Origin: DATMER01 sp031390755
GTDB lineage: Bacteria; Acidobacteriota; Thermoanaerobaculia; Multivoradales; UBA5704
Assembly (NCBI GenBank): GCA_031390755.1
Contig: JANMTS010000074.1
Span: forward strand, 124,001-188,000
Direction of reading: 5' to 3'
Length of the DNA stretch: 64,000 nt
Positions within the stretch are counted from its first letter, which is position 1. Every line of letters starts with the position of its first letter. Below, one piece after another: positions 8,299 through 15,160 of this stretch. A model generated the notes under the pieces. That model made no database searches, was not told the DNA's origin, and saw only the letters and a list, made by a program, of their open reading frames with translations. Position numbers and translations under genes: made by a program.

Positions 8299-10170
8299 TC
8301 ACGACTCGAACCTCAGCTCCGGGCAGCCCTGAGCCCGCCGCAGGTACTCCGAGAGCTTCGTCACCAGCTCGGCCGTGGCCTTTTCCTGCTCGGCCGCCTG
8401 CTGGAAGAGGATCACCGCGGCGAGCGCCTCGCGGTGGACGTTCTGGGCTTTGAAGACCTCGACCATCTGCTCGGCGAGCCGCTTGACCTCGGCCGTCCGG
8501 CCTTGCCGAAGATAGAGGCCGGACAGGTCCAGGCAGGCGCGGGCGGTGTCGAAGGCGATGCCGAGCGCCGCGAGCTCTCCGGCGACGGACTCCAGGCCGG
8601 CCGCCGCCTCTTCCAGCCTGCCGAGCCCGGCCGAGATGAGCGCCTGGAGCCAGCGGCATCTCAAGGAATCCAGCCCGTTGCCGAGGCGGAGCGCCAGCCC
8701 TTTCACCTTGGGCAGCAGGGCCTCGGCCTCGCGGTAGCGGCCCGCGCCACAGAGGCTGGCCGAGAGATTGAATTCCAGGCCGAAGCGCGCTCTCAGATCG
8801 CCCTGCTTTTCCACGAGCGGGCGGGCCTGTGAGAGCGTTTCGATCGCCCCCTGCCAATCGCCCATTTCTTTAAGGGTGAATGCCTCGATGAGCAAAAGAT
8901 GCGCGGTGGAAGAGTCCGTCCGGCTGGCACCCATGGCTTGTGAGCCGAGATCCAGCGCTTCCTCGAACCGCCCCTGGTGGCGCCGCAGGGACGCCTTGAG
9001 GTCGAGCAGACGCGTGCCGTCCAGGATCTGCCCGGGATCGGCAGAGGCGCCAGCCTTCCAGAGCCGGTCGGACTGCAGGAATGCCTGCTCCGCTGCGGGA
9101 AAGTCTCCTTTCACGCGGATGGCATTGGCGAGAAAACCCCAGCAGAGACCGCCTGCCCGGCCGCGCAAGTCCTCGTCGTCCGGCAACCGCTCGGCCATGC
9201 GCACGGCCAGCCGGGCGAGGTCCACCGCTTCGTCCGCATCGTGGGCGGCGAGCTTCTCGCTTGCGAAGGCCGCGCGCTCGGCGAGGGCCCAGGTGCGATA
9301 GGCCCCGTGCTCCTCCACGATCCGCCAGCGCTCCGCGGGTGAGCGCCGCAGCAGGTCGTTCAGGAGGGGCTCGGCCTGGCGGCGAGCCTCGTACGCTTCG
9401 GCTTGAGCCAGAGGATCCGGGAGGACCGGCCCCAACTCCAGCAGGCAAAGAGCTTCCGCGGCCCGGCCGGCGCCGGCGAGCCATTCATCGATCGACCGGG
9501 CGCCGCCGCGGGCCGCGCGGACCAGCTCGCGGAGGAAGGGGAGCGCAGCGAGAGCGTCTTCCAGAGGCACGCCCACGGCGGCGGCGAGCCGCTCCATCGT
9601 GCCGTGCCGGGGCATGGCGAGGCCCAGCCCGTAGGCGGAGATCTGGCTTCTCTGAACCCTGGAAGCGTTCGCCAGCTCTTCGATCGTCCAATGCCGGAGC
9701 GAGCGCAGGAGAGTGACCAGCAGGCCCGTCACGCCCGGCTCCGGCGGCTCCGGCGGCTCCGGAGGCTCGGGAACGGCGGCCGGCGGCTCGGGGCTGCCGA
9801 ACGCTGGGAGGCGTGCGAGCAGGAAGGGCTGCACCCGATCGCGAAACGCGCCGGCCGACGCCCGGCCCACCCCGGCGGCTACCTTCCCGTGAAACGCCGG
9901 CCGGCGGCCTGCCGGCCTCGTGACGAGGCGATGCCACGCCCGGAGCGCCGGAAGCACCTTGCAGACCGCGGCCCAGGGGAGCCCGGCGGCCGCGACCAGC
10001 CGCCTCAGGGTGACCTCGGAAGGGAGGATGACGCCCAGCTCGTAGAGGGAGAGCTGGCTTTTCTGAATTCCGGAAGCTCTCGACATCTCCGCCTGCGACC
10101 AGTGCCTCAGGGAGCGCAGCAGAACCAGCAGAAGGCCCAGGACCGCCTTCTCCTCCTCACGCCGGCTCAT
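8299..10170 (-). CDS. XRE-type double HTH / TPR regulator (cassette 1, regulator A)
   Basis: 623 aa. Two XRE-like helix-turn-helix modules are visible, at about 17-66 and 153-202. Both begin with nearly the same phrase (LLVLLRSLRHW / LVTLLRSLRHW) and are joined by a PEPPEPPEPPEPG linker, so the HTH was internally duplicated. The remaining two thirds are TPR-like helical pairs (GRFEEALDLGSQAM, MGDWQGAIETLSQARPLVE, AGRYREAEALLPKVK), ending in the family signature HREALAAVILFQQAAEQEKA and a short RFES tail. The start has GGGAGGGG upstream. It is divergent from the peptide gene at 10308 across 137 bp, and paralogous to the genes at 10787, 59431 and 61331. Cytoplasmic DNA-binding with a peptide- or protein-sensing TPR domain is the likely design; the ligand is not known. 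Confidence 0.75.
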   Translation of the reverse strand: MSRREEEKAVLGLLLVLLRSLRHWSQAEMSRASGIQKSQLSLYELGVILPSEVTLRRLVAAAGLPWAAVCKVLPALRAWHRLVTRPAGRRPAFHGKVAAGVGRASAGAFRDRVQPFLLARLPAFGSPEPPAAVPEPPEPPEPPEPGVTGLLVTLLRSLRHWTIEELANASRVQRSQISAYGLGLAMPRHGTMERLAAAVGVPLEDALAALPFLRELVRAARGGARSIDEWLAGAGRAAEALCLLELGPVLPDPLAQAEAYEARRQAEPLLNDLLRRSPAERWRIVEEHGAYRTWALAERAAFASEKLAAHDADEAVDLARLAVRMAERLPDDEDLRGRAGGLCWGFLANAIRVKGDFPAAEQAFLQSDRLWKAGASADPGQILDGTRLLDLKASLRRHQGRFEEALDLGSQAMGASRTDSSTAHLLLIEAFTLKEMGDWQGAIETLSQARPLVEKQGDLRARFGLEFNLSASLCGAGRYREAEALLPKVKGLALRLGNGLDSLRCRWLQALISAGLGRLEEAAAGLESVAGELAALGIAFDTARACLDLSGLYLRQGRTAEVKRLAEQMVEVFKAQNVHREALAAVILFQQAAEQEKATAELVTKLSEYLRRAQGCPELRFES

Positions 10171-10307
10171 CGGTCAATCCCCTCCCTGGCGGTGCATGCG
10201 GATGGCGGGTCGAGACGCGGGTTTTTCCGCACCATACTTCCATGGAGGCGAGCCCTCGCGGCCAATGCCGGCCGCGCCGGAGCCGGCCTCGCCCCAAGGA
10301 GCCTCCC

Positions 10308-10724
10308 ATGTCCCGATTCCCCTGGTACCGGATTCCCATGACCGCCCTCGTCCTTCTGCTGCTGACGGTACCGTCCGTCCGTGCCCTGGAGCCAGGCTCT
10401 CTCCGGACCGTCAAGGCCACCGGCTTCCCGGTGCTCGACCTCTTCGGCCGCGCCTGGGACGGCCTCGTCAGCCTGTGGATGGAGAACGGCTGCATCATGG
10501 ACCCGAGCGGCGGCTGCGCGACGGGACAGGCCGAAGCCCCGCGGACGGACAACGGCTGTGGTATCGACCCGAACGGCGGCTGTGCGACGGGCCAGGCTGA
10601 AGCCCCAAGGACGGACAACGGCTGTGGTATCGACCCGAGCGGCGGCTGTGCTGCCGGTTTGGCCACCCAGGCGGAGAACGGCTGCATTGCCGACCCGAAC
10701 GGCCGTTGCCGGTCCGGGAGCTAG
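10308..10724 (+). CDS. small secreted peptide with four GCxxDPxGxC repeats (cassette 1)
   Basis: 138 aa. A signal peptide (about residues 1-26, hydrophobic core MTALVLLLLTV) is followed by a linker and four copies of [N]GC-x-x-DP-x-G-x-C: NGCIMDPSGGC, NGCGIDPNGGC, NGCGIDPSGGC and NGCIADPNGRC. Each has exactly seven residues between the two cysteines (C62/C70, C84/C92, C106/C114, C126/C134). The first two repeats share a spacer, ATGQAEAPRTD, giving a 66-bp DNA unit. The ATG at 10308 has AAGGAG 6 nt upstream. It lies between two XRE-TPR regulators, divergent from one and convergent with the other. Candidate roles are an exported signal peptide precursor or a disulfide-rich surface or metal-binding peptide. 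Confidence 0.7.
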   Translation: MSRFPWYRIPMTALVLLLLTVPSVRALEPGSLRTVKATGFPVLDLFGRAWDGLVSLWMENGCIMDPSGGCATGQAEAPRTDNGCGIDPNGGCATGQAEAPRTDNGCGIDPSGGCAAGLATQAENGCIADPNGRCRSGS

Positions 10725-10742
10725 CCACAAGGTAGAGTCCTC

Positions 10743-10765
10743 GGGCCGGGGCTCCGTCCCGGCCC
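10743..10765. terminator. hairpin between convergent peptide and XRE-TPR genes
   Basis: Perfect 8-bp arms GGGCCGGG and CCCGGCCC around a 7-nt loop, placed in the 62-bp gap between the peptide gene ending at 10724 and the regulator ending at 10787. A shared bidirectional terminator is the natural reading, though no long T-run follows on either side. Confidence 0.55.
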
Positions 10766-10786
10766 GCCCTTCCGCGCCGGGTTCCA

Positions 10787-12262
10787 TCACAGCTCGAACC
10801 GCAGCGCCGGGCAGCGCTCAGCCCTTCGGAGGTAGTCGGCGAGCTTCCTGGCCAGCTCGGCCGTGGCCTTCTCCTGCTCGGCCGCCTGCTGGAAGAGGAT
10901 CACCGCGGCCAGAGCCTCGCGATGGACCCTCTGCGCCTTGAAGACGGCGACCATCTGCCCGGCGATGCGCTTGACCTCGGCCGAGCGCTCCTGCCGCAGG
11001 TAAAGCTGGGCAAGGTCCAGGCACGCGCGGCCGGCGTCGAACGCGATGCCGCGCGCCACGAGCTGCCCCACGACATGGTCCAGCTCGGCCTCTGCCTCTT
11101 CCAGTCTCCCCAGCCCGGCTGAGAGCCGTGCGCGAAGCCAACGGCATCTCAGAAGGTCCAGCCGGTTGCCGAGATCGAGCGCCAGCTTCCTCACCCTGGG
11201 CAGCAGCGCCTCGGCCTCGCTGTAAAGTCCCGCATCGCAGAGGCTCGTGCAGAGGTTGAACTCCAAACCGAAAAGTCCTCGAAGATCGTGCTGGGCTTCC
11301 ACCAGGGGGCGGGCCTGTTCGAGCGCGTCGATCGCGCCCTTCCAGTCACCCATCTGCTCGAGGGTGAATGCCTTGCTGAGCAGAAGGCGCGCCGTGGCCG
11401 CGTCCGACCGGCTCGTCGCCTGGGCCTGCTCGAGGAGGTCCAGCGATTCCTCGAACCGTCCCTGGTGGCGCCGCAGGGAGGCCTTGAGGTCGAGCAGGCG
11501 GGAGCCGTCGAGGATCAATCCGGGATCGGCCACGGCGCCGGCCTGCCAGAGGCGGTCGGAACGCAGGAAGGCTTCATCCGAGCCCGGGAAGTCGCCCTTC
11601 ACCCGGTGGGCATTGGCGAGAAAGCCGCAGCAGAATCCGCCGATGCGGGCACGCCACTCCTCGCTGCCCGGCGTCAGCTCGGCCATGCGCACGGCCAGAC
11701 GACCGAGGTCCAGCGCCACGTCCGCATCGTGGGCCGCGAGCTTCACGCTTTCGAAAGCCGTGCGCTCGCAGAGCGCCCACGTGCGGTAGGCCTCGTGCTC
11801 CTCGACCATCCGCCACCGCTTCGCGGGCGGGCGCTGCATCAGCTCCTTGAGCACCGGCACCGCCGCTTCGCGGTCGGCCCTGGCCCGCCGCTCCCGCAAG
11901 GCCTGGGCGAGCTGCTCGAAGGCCACTTGGAACACGGCCGTGGCCACCTGGGCCGCCGCGACCCGGAGCGTCCGGACCTCCTCCGGGGTCGGCTCCAGGG
12001 GAGAAACGATCTCCGGCAGCGCACCGGGATCGCGCAGCAGGTCGGCACAGAAAAGGGCGAGGTCGACCTCCTCGGGTCCGCGGCCCATGCAGGCGAACAG
12101 CTCCTCCACCTTCTCGCGGTCCGGCTCACGCCTCGTCTCCAGGATCGAGATGTCGGGCGTGCCGGAGATCTCCGACAGCTCCTTCTGGGTGAGGCACTCG
12201 GCCAGGCGGCCATAGCTCAGGGCTAGACTCATCCGGGGTCGTGCGGGTTTTTCGGTGCTCAA
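10787..12262 (-). CDS. XRE-type HTH / TPR regulator (cassette 1, regulator B)
   Basis: About 491 aa. An HTH-like segment lies near the N-terminus (LTQKELSEISGTPDISILE). The rest is TPR-like: GRFEESLDLLEQA, MGDWKGAIDALEQARPLVE, AGLYSEAEALLPRVR and the tail signature HREALAAVILFQQAAEQEKA. The C-terminal two thirds are very close to the 8299-10170 protein, so the two arose by duplication, but this one has a single, weaker HTH. I chose the TTG at 12262 because GGAGG lies 8 nt upstream; a TTG at 12277 overlaps that ribosome site. It is divergent from the four-gene operon starting at 12461 and convergent with the peptide gene. Confidence 0.72.
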   Translation of the reverse strand: MSTEKPARPRMSLALSYGRLAECLTQKELSEISGTPDISILETRREPDREKVEELFACMGRGPEEVDLALFCADLLRDPGALPEIVSPLEPTPEEVRTLRVAAAQVATAVFQVAFEQLAQALRERRARADREAAVPVLKELMQRPPAKRWRMVEEHEAYRTWALCERTAFESVKLAAHDADVALDLGRLAVRMAELTPGSEEWRARIGGFCCGFLANAHRVKGDFPGSDEAFLRSDRLWQAGAVADPGLILDGSRLLDLKASLRRHQGRFEESLDLLEQAQATSRSDAATARLLLSKAFTLEQMGDWKGAIDALEQARPLVEAQHDLRGLFGLEFNLCTSLCDAGLYSEAEALLPRVRKLALDLGNRLDLLRCRWLRARLSAGLGRLEEAEAELDHVVGQLVARGIAFDAGRACLDLAQLYLRQERSAEVKRIAGQMVAVFKAQRVHREALAAVILFQQAAEQEKATAELARKLADYLRRAERCPALRFEL

Positions 12263-12460
12263 CGGCGGTCCCTCCAAGAAAAGCCTTCTCTATAGCGTTG
12301 TGTCCGCCAGGCCCGAAGCGTGACAAGAAGGGGAGACTTTCGCCGCCCGGGCCATCCCCCACAGGAAAAAAGATCGGGCGGACCCGTCATTCGCCGGTTT
12401 CGCGAAGGCACGCCTTGGCGCTTGCGGCGTTGCCGGCTAGTTTTCTGGCCGGAGGAGACG
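12263..12460. promoter_or_regulatory. shared divergent promoter region of regulator B and the unknown operon
   Basis: 198 bp between two divergent starts. A -10-like TATAGA on the minus strand (12289-12294) lies just upstream of the regulator start, but no convincing -35 pairs with it. Operators for the XRE protein would be expected here; no clear palindromic operator can be claimed by eye. Confidence 0.35.
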
Positions 12461-12949
12461 ATGACCGAAGCGACCATCCTTATCCCCGCGGCCCTGACGA
12501 GCCTGACGGCCGAGGTGACCCGGTTCTGGGAGACCCATGGCGAAGACCGCCCGGGAGAGTCGGCCGCCCGGAGGGAGCACTGGAACCGGATCCTGGAGAT
12601 GGGCGCGGAGGTCCGGAAGGAGCTGCAGGGCAGAGTGGACCTCTCGCGGGTGGACAAGGAGACGGAAGAGCAACTCTACGCCTGCGTCGTCCTGGAGCAC
12701 TTCACGCCCCGGCCCCTGGCCGAGCCTGGAGCCGTCCTTTCACCTCCGCTCTATTCGCCGCAGCAGGCCGGGCTCAGGGTCTTCTTCGAAAGCGGGAGCT
12801 GGCATGCGGCCTGGACCCGCCTGGAAGAGCCGCTTTTCCAGCCGGCAGAGCAACGCTGGACCTGGCTCAGGATCGAAGAGGCCGAGCCCGGCCTCCTGCG
12901 CTTTCGCGATGCGACCACCCCTCTTATCCTTCAAAGGGAGTCTGAATGA
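12461..12949 (+). CDS. hypothetical protein, first gene of a coupled four-gene operon
   Basis: 162 aa, soluble and acidic, with no signal peptide or membrane segment. Visible pieces are VTRFWETHGEDRPGESAARREHW, broken by charged helices, and a C-terminal half with Trp-rich strands (GSWHAAWTRLEEPLFQ, QRWTWLRIEE). I recognise no family. The ATG at 12461 has GGAGGAG upstream. Its last codons overlap the ATG of the next gene (12946), so translation is coupled. It is divergent from XRE-TPR regulator B, which may control it. Confidence 0.6.
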   Translation: MTEATILIPAALTSLTAEVTRFWETHGEDRPGESAARREHWNRILEMGAEVRKELQGRVDLSRVDKETEEQLYACVVLEHFTPRPLAEPGAVLSPPLYSPQQAGLRVFFESGSWHAAWTRLEEPLFQPAEQRWTWLRIEEAEPGLLRFRDATTPLILQRESE

Positions 12950-13362
12950 TCGAGAGGCCTGTGTTTCATCTGGCGTACTTCAGCAGGAATACGCAGTGGT
13001 TCATGAGTGACCATTCGCCGAACCAGCCTCTCATGTATGCCCTGGTACCCATGGGAATCGAGGGCGCGGGTCCCTGGCGGCTCGAGACCGTGACCGCGAC
13101 AGGAAGGCCGGCAAAGGAGCTGATCGCACTACCGCAATACCTACGCTCCGTCCGGCGGCCCGAGGTGGAAGGAATCGATCCCGTCGAGCGGCGTCTGACA
13201 GAGCAGCTCATGGACAGGGCCTTCAAGGCCAGTTACATCCTCCCAGGGCTGGCACTGACGGAGCGTATGCCTTCCTGGTCGAAGCTGGTGCTCCCGCGGG
13301 AGGTCGTGGTCCGGCTTCAGCAGATCGGCGGCGCCGGAGAGATGCCCGAGGCCCGGGGCTGA
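12946..13362 (+). CDS. hypothetical protein, second gene of the coupled operon
   Basis: 138 aa, starting with an ATGA overlap with the preceding gene. There is no export signal. Segments such as VFHLAYFSRNTQWFMSDHS and YALVPMGIEGAGPWRLETVT suggest a mixed alpha/beta cytoplasmic protein; the tail (PREVVVRLQQIGG) is helical. I recognise no family. Only 7 bp separate it from the next gene, so all four reading frames of this block look like one translational unit. Confidence 0.6.
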   Translation: MIERPVFHLAYFSRNTQWFMSDHSPNQPLMYALVPMGIEGAGPWRLETVTATGRPAKELIALPQYLRSVRRPEVEGIDPVERRLTEQLMDRAFKASYILPGLALTERMPSWSKLVLPREVVVRLQQIGGAGEMPEARG

Positions 13363-13369
13363 CGGATCC

Positions 13370-13891
13370 ATGAAAGCCAGGGTGATCTACCGTCATGTCC
13401 CCGAGTGGTACGGGGAGACACAGGACTTCGTCCGGGCTGACCTTCAACGATTTCTCGCCAGGGCGCACCAGGAGCGCTTCCGCGAGGAGCTCCGGACCGC
13501 CTCTCCGGATCGGCTCCTTGCGCTCTGGTACCGGCTGCCCTATGTGCGCGATGCCGAAGAGTTGTTCAGCTCGGACTTCAATCTCGGCGTCGAGCCTCTC
13601 TCCGTCCGGGACCTGCTGAGAGCGGGCTTCGGCCGGCCGCTTCGATGCGGGCTCTTTCTGGAGCTGACGCACAGCTCCGGACAGCCCAGGCCGGCGGCTC
13701 TTCGGGACGCGATCCCCTGGCTCAACCTCTTGGGAGATCCGGAGACCTTGATCACGCTTCTGCGCAGTCGCGGCTGGCTGCTGTTCCACTGTTCGAGCCC
13801 TGAGCGAGCGGGGCAGCTTCAGAGTCAGGTCAAGCGCCCCCTGGTGCGCTGTCAGCTTCTGGGTGCGATGGCCGGGAGCGCAACGCTGTGA
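13370..13891 (+). CDS. hypothetical protein with a truncated paralog next to cassette 2
   Basis: 173 aa, cytoplasmic. Recognisable core: LWYRLPYVRDAEELFSSDF, then LLRAGFGRPLRCGLFLEL, then a helical end with LITLLRSRGWLLFHC. The same core (RLPYVEDAEAL ... ARAGLLLEL) is encoded on the minus strand at 59126-59398, divergent from the first regulator of the second XRE/peptide cassette, which ties this family to the cassette. The family is otherwise unknown to me. The next gene starts with a GTG overlapping this stop (GTGA). Confidence 0.62.
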   Translation: MKARVIYRHVPEWYGETQDFVRADLQRFLARAHQERFREELRTASPDRLLALWYRLPYVRDAEELFSSDFNLGVEPLSVRDLLRAGFGRPLRCGLFLELTHSSGQPRPAALRDAIPWLNLLGDPETLITLLRSRGWLLFHCSSPERAGQLQSQVKRPLVRCQLLGAMAGSATL

Positions 13892-14085
13892 GCAGGGGCA
13901 CGCGGCTGCGAGCAGCCGAGCCCGGCACTGCCGTGGAAGAGCTGCTCAAGGACACCGACCGGGAGCTGCGAGAGGTAGAGCACGAGATCGCCCGGTGCCA
14001 GAGCCGAAGAAGGCTCCTCCTCGCGCTGCACCACTACCTGTCAGAGCTACCGGCGGGGTCACTCGTTCCGACGTCTCGCCTTTGA
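13888..14085 (+). CDS. small helical protein, last gene of the coupled operon
   Basis: 65 aa, starting at GTG 13888 and overlapping the previous stop by four bases. It is nearly all charged helix (VEELLKDTDRELREVEHEIA), likely a short coiled coil that could bind one of its operon partners. No family is recognised. In the second locus the truncated 13370-family reading frame is also followed, with immediate overlap, by a small helical frame (58868-59125, containing AVEENLAADIDMLTELMQDM). The position matches; the sequence likeness is only suggestive. Confidence 0.5.
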   Translation: MSRGTRLRAAEPGTAVEELLKDTDRELREVEHEIARCQSRRRLLLALHHYLSELPAGSLVPTSRL

Positions 14086-14113
14086 GCTCAGCATGCCGGA
14101 AGAGACGGAAAAC

Positions 14114-14133
14114 GCGCCCCGAAACCGGGGCGC
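14114..14133. terminator. hairpin terminator between the unknown operon and the DUF4097 gene
   Basis: Arms GCGCCCCG and CGGGGCGC enclose a 4-nt loop. Read on the minus strand it is followed by GTTTTCC, so it best fits a rho-independent terminator for the DUF4097 gene ending at 14141. It may also stop the plus-strand operon ending at 14085. A near-identical copy is at 2626-2645. Confidence 0.75.
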
Positions 14134-14140
14134 ACCCGGC

Positions 14141-15010
14141 CTACTTCGAGGAGATTCTTACGCTGCCGTTCGTAGTGCGGACCTTGAGGAGGCCGCCGCC
14201 GCCGTTCGCTTCGCCGGACAGGCGCTTGCGCGTCGACTGTCCGCCCTGGACATCCAGGTCGGACTGGATGCTGCCGTTCGAGGTGGCCACGTCGAGGTTG
14301 GCGCGGAGCCCCTCGGGCACCGTGAGCTTCACCGAGCCGTTGGTGGTCTCCAGGGAGATGTCGCCGTCGACCTGCGAGAGCTGAGCGGTGATGCTGCCGT
14401 TCGTGGTCCCCCCCTCCAGGGATCCCTTGGCATTGACGACGGTGACGGAGCCGTTCGTGGTTTCGACCTCGATGGCCCCCTTCGTACGCTCGACGGTGAT
14501 GCCGCCGTTCACGGTCTCCAGGTCGGCCCGGCCCTGGGTGCCGACCAGCCGGAGCCCGCCGTTCCTGTTGACCAGCTTCGCCACCACGTCGCGGGGCGCG
14601 TGGATCGTGTAGGTCACGCTGACGCTGGCTTCGTTGCCGGACAGCCAGCTCAGGAAGCCGTCCCCGGACTTGGGAAGCTTCGTCTCGATGCGAAGGGAGC
14701 CGGCCGCCTGCTGGACGTCGATGTGGATCTGCTTCGCCAGCTCCTCGGCCCTGGCCGAGGACTGGGCCTTGATCTGCTTGACCGCGTCCACCCGCACCTC
14801 GGGGCGGTCCCAGGCCTCGACGGTGATGCCGCCGTTGGTGTTGCTGACCTCCAGCGTGCCGCCGGACTTCAAGGGATAGCTCTGCTGGAAGGGCTTCTTG
14901 ATCGTGACGGAGGCCTCCGCGCTCTCGGCGCCCACCGTGGCCTCGGTGACGGCAACGGTCATGCAGGTCGTCGCCAGGGCCATGGCGGCCAGGGACCGGA
15001 ATATCTTCAT
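14141..15010 (-). CDS. DUF4097 family exported beta-repeat protein
   Basis: 289 aa with a signal peptide (MKIFRSLAAMALATTCMTVAV). The mature part is a ladder of short beta repeats with the phrase TTNGSV / NTNGGITVE / TSNGSI every 20-25 residues, ending VRTTNGSVRISSK. This is the DUF4097 (putative adhesin-like) pattern of periplasmic or surface proteins, often linked to envelope stress systems. The ATG at 15010 has AAGGAGGAG upstream. The 3' end plus terminator is copied at 2626-2701. Confidence 0.85.
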   Translation of the reverse strand: MKIFRSLAAMALATTCMTVAVTEATVGAESAEASVTIKKPFQQSYPLKSGGTLEVSNTNGGITVEAWDRPEVRVDAVKQIKAQSSARAEELAKQIHIDVQQAAGSLRIETKLPKSGDGFLSWLSGNEASVSVTYTIHAPRDVVAKLVNRNGGLRLVGTQGRADLETVNGGITVERTKGAIEVETTNGSVTVVNAKGSLEGGTTNGSITAQLSQVDGDISLETTNGSVKLTVPEGLRANLDVATSNGSIQSDLDVQGGQSTRKRLSGEANGGGGLLKVRTTNGSVRISSK

Positions 15011-15160
15011 GGTTCTCCTCCTTGCGTCATCGTGGGTGGATCATGGGTGATCCGTGGCTAGGATGCTCACCTCCTCCACCCTACGTACGGACGGGCTGCA
15101 GGGTTCCATCTAAAACGATGTCGCCTTTCGGTGAGATTTCTTCAAGGAGGAGCTCAGCTG

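Noticed and set aside
10308..10724. Lanthipeptide or other RiPP precursor
   Set aside because: The Cys pairs are suggestive, but no modification, protease or transporter gene of that type is near; the leader looks like a standard secretion signal.
12461..14085. Toxin-antitoxin or phage-defence operon
   Set aside because: None of the four proteins shows a nuclease, kinase, transmembrane pore or known defence domain; only gene order and coupling are supported.
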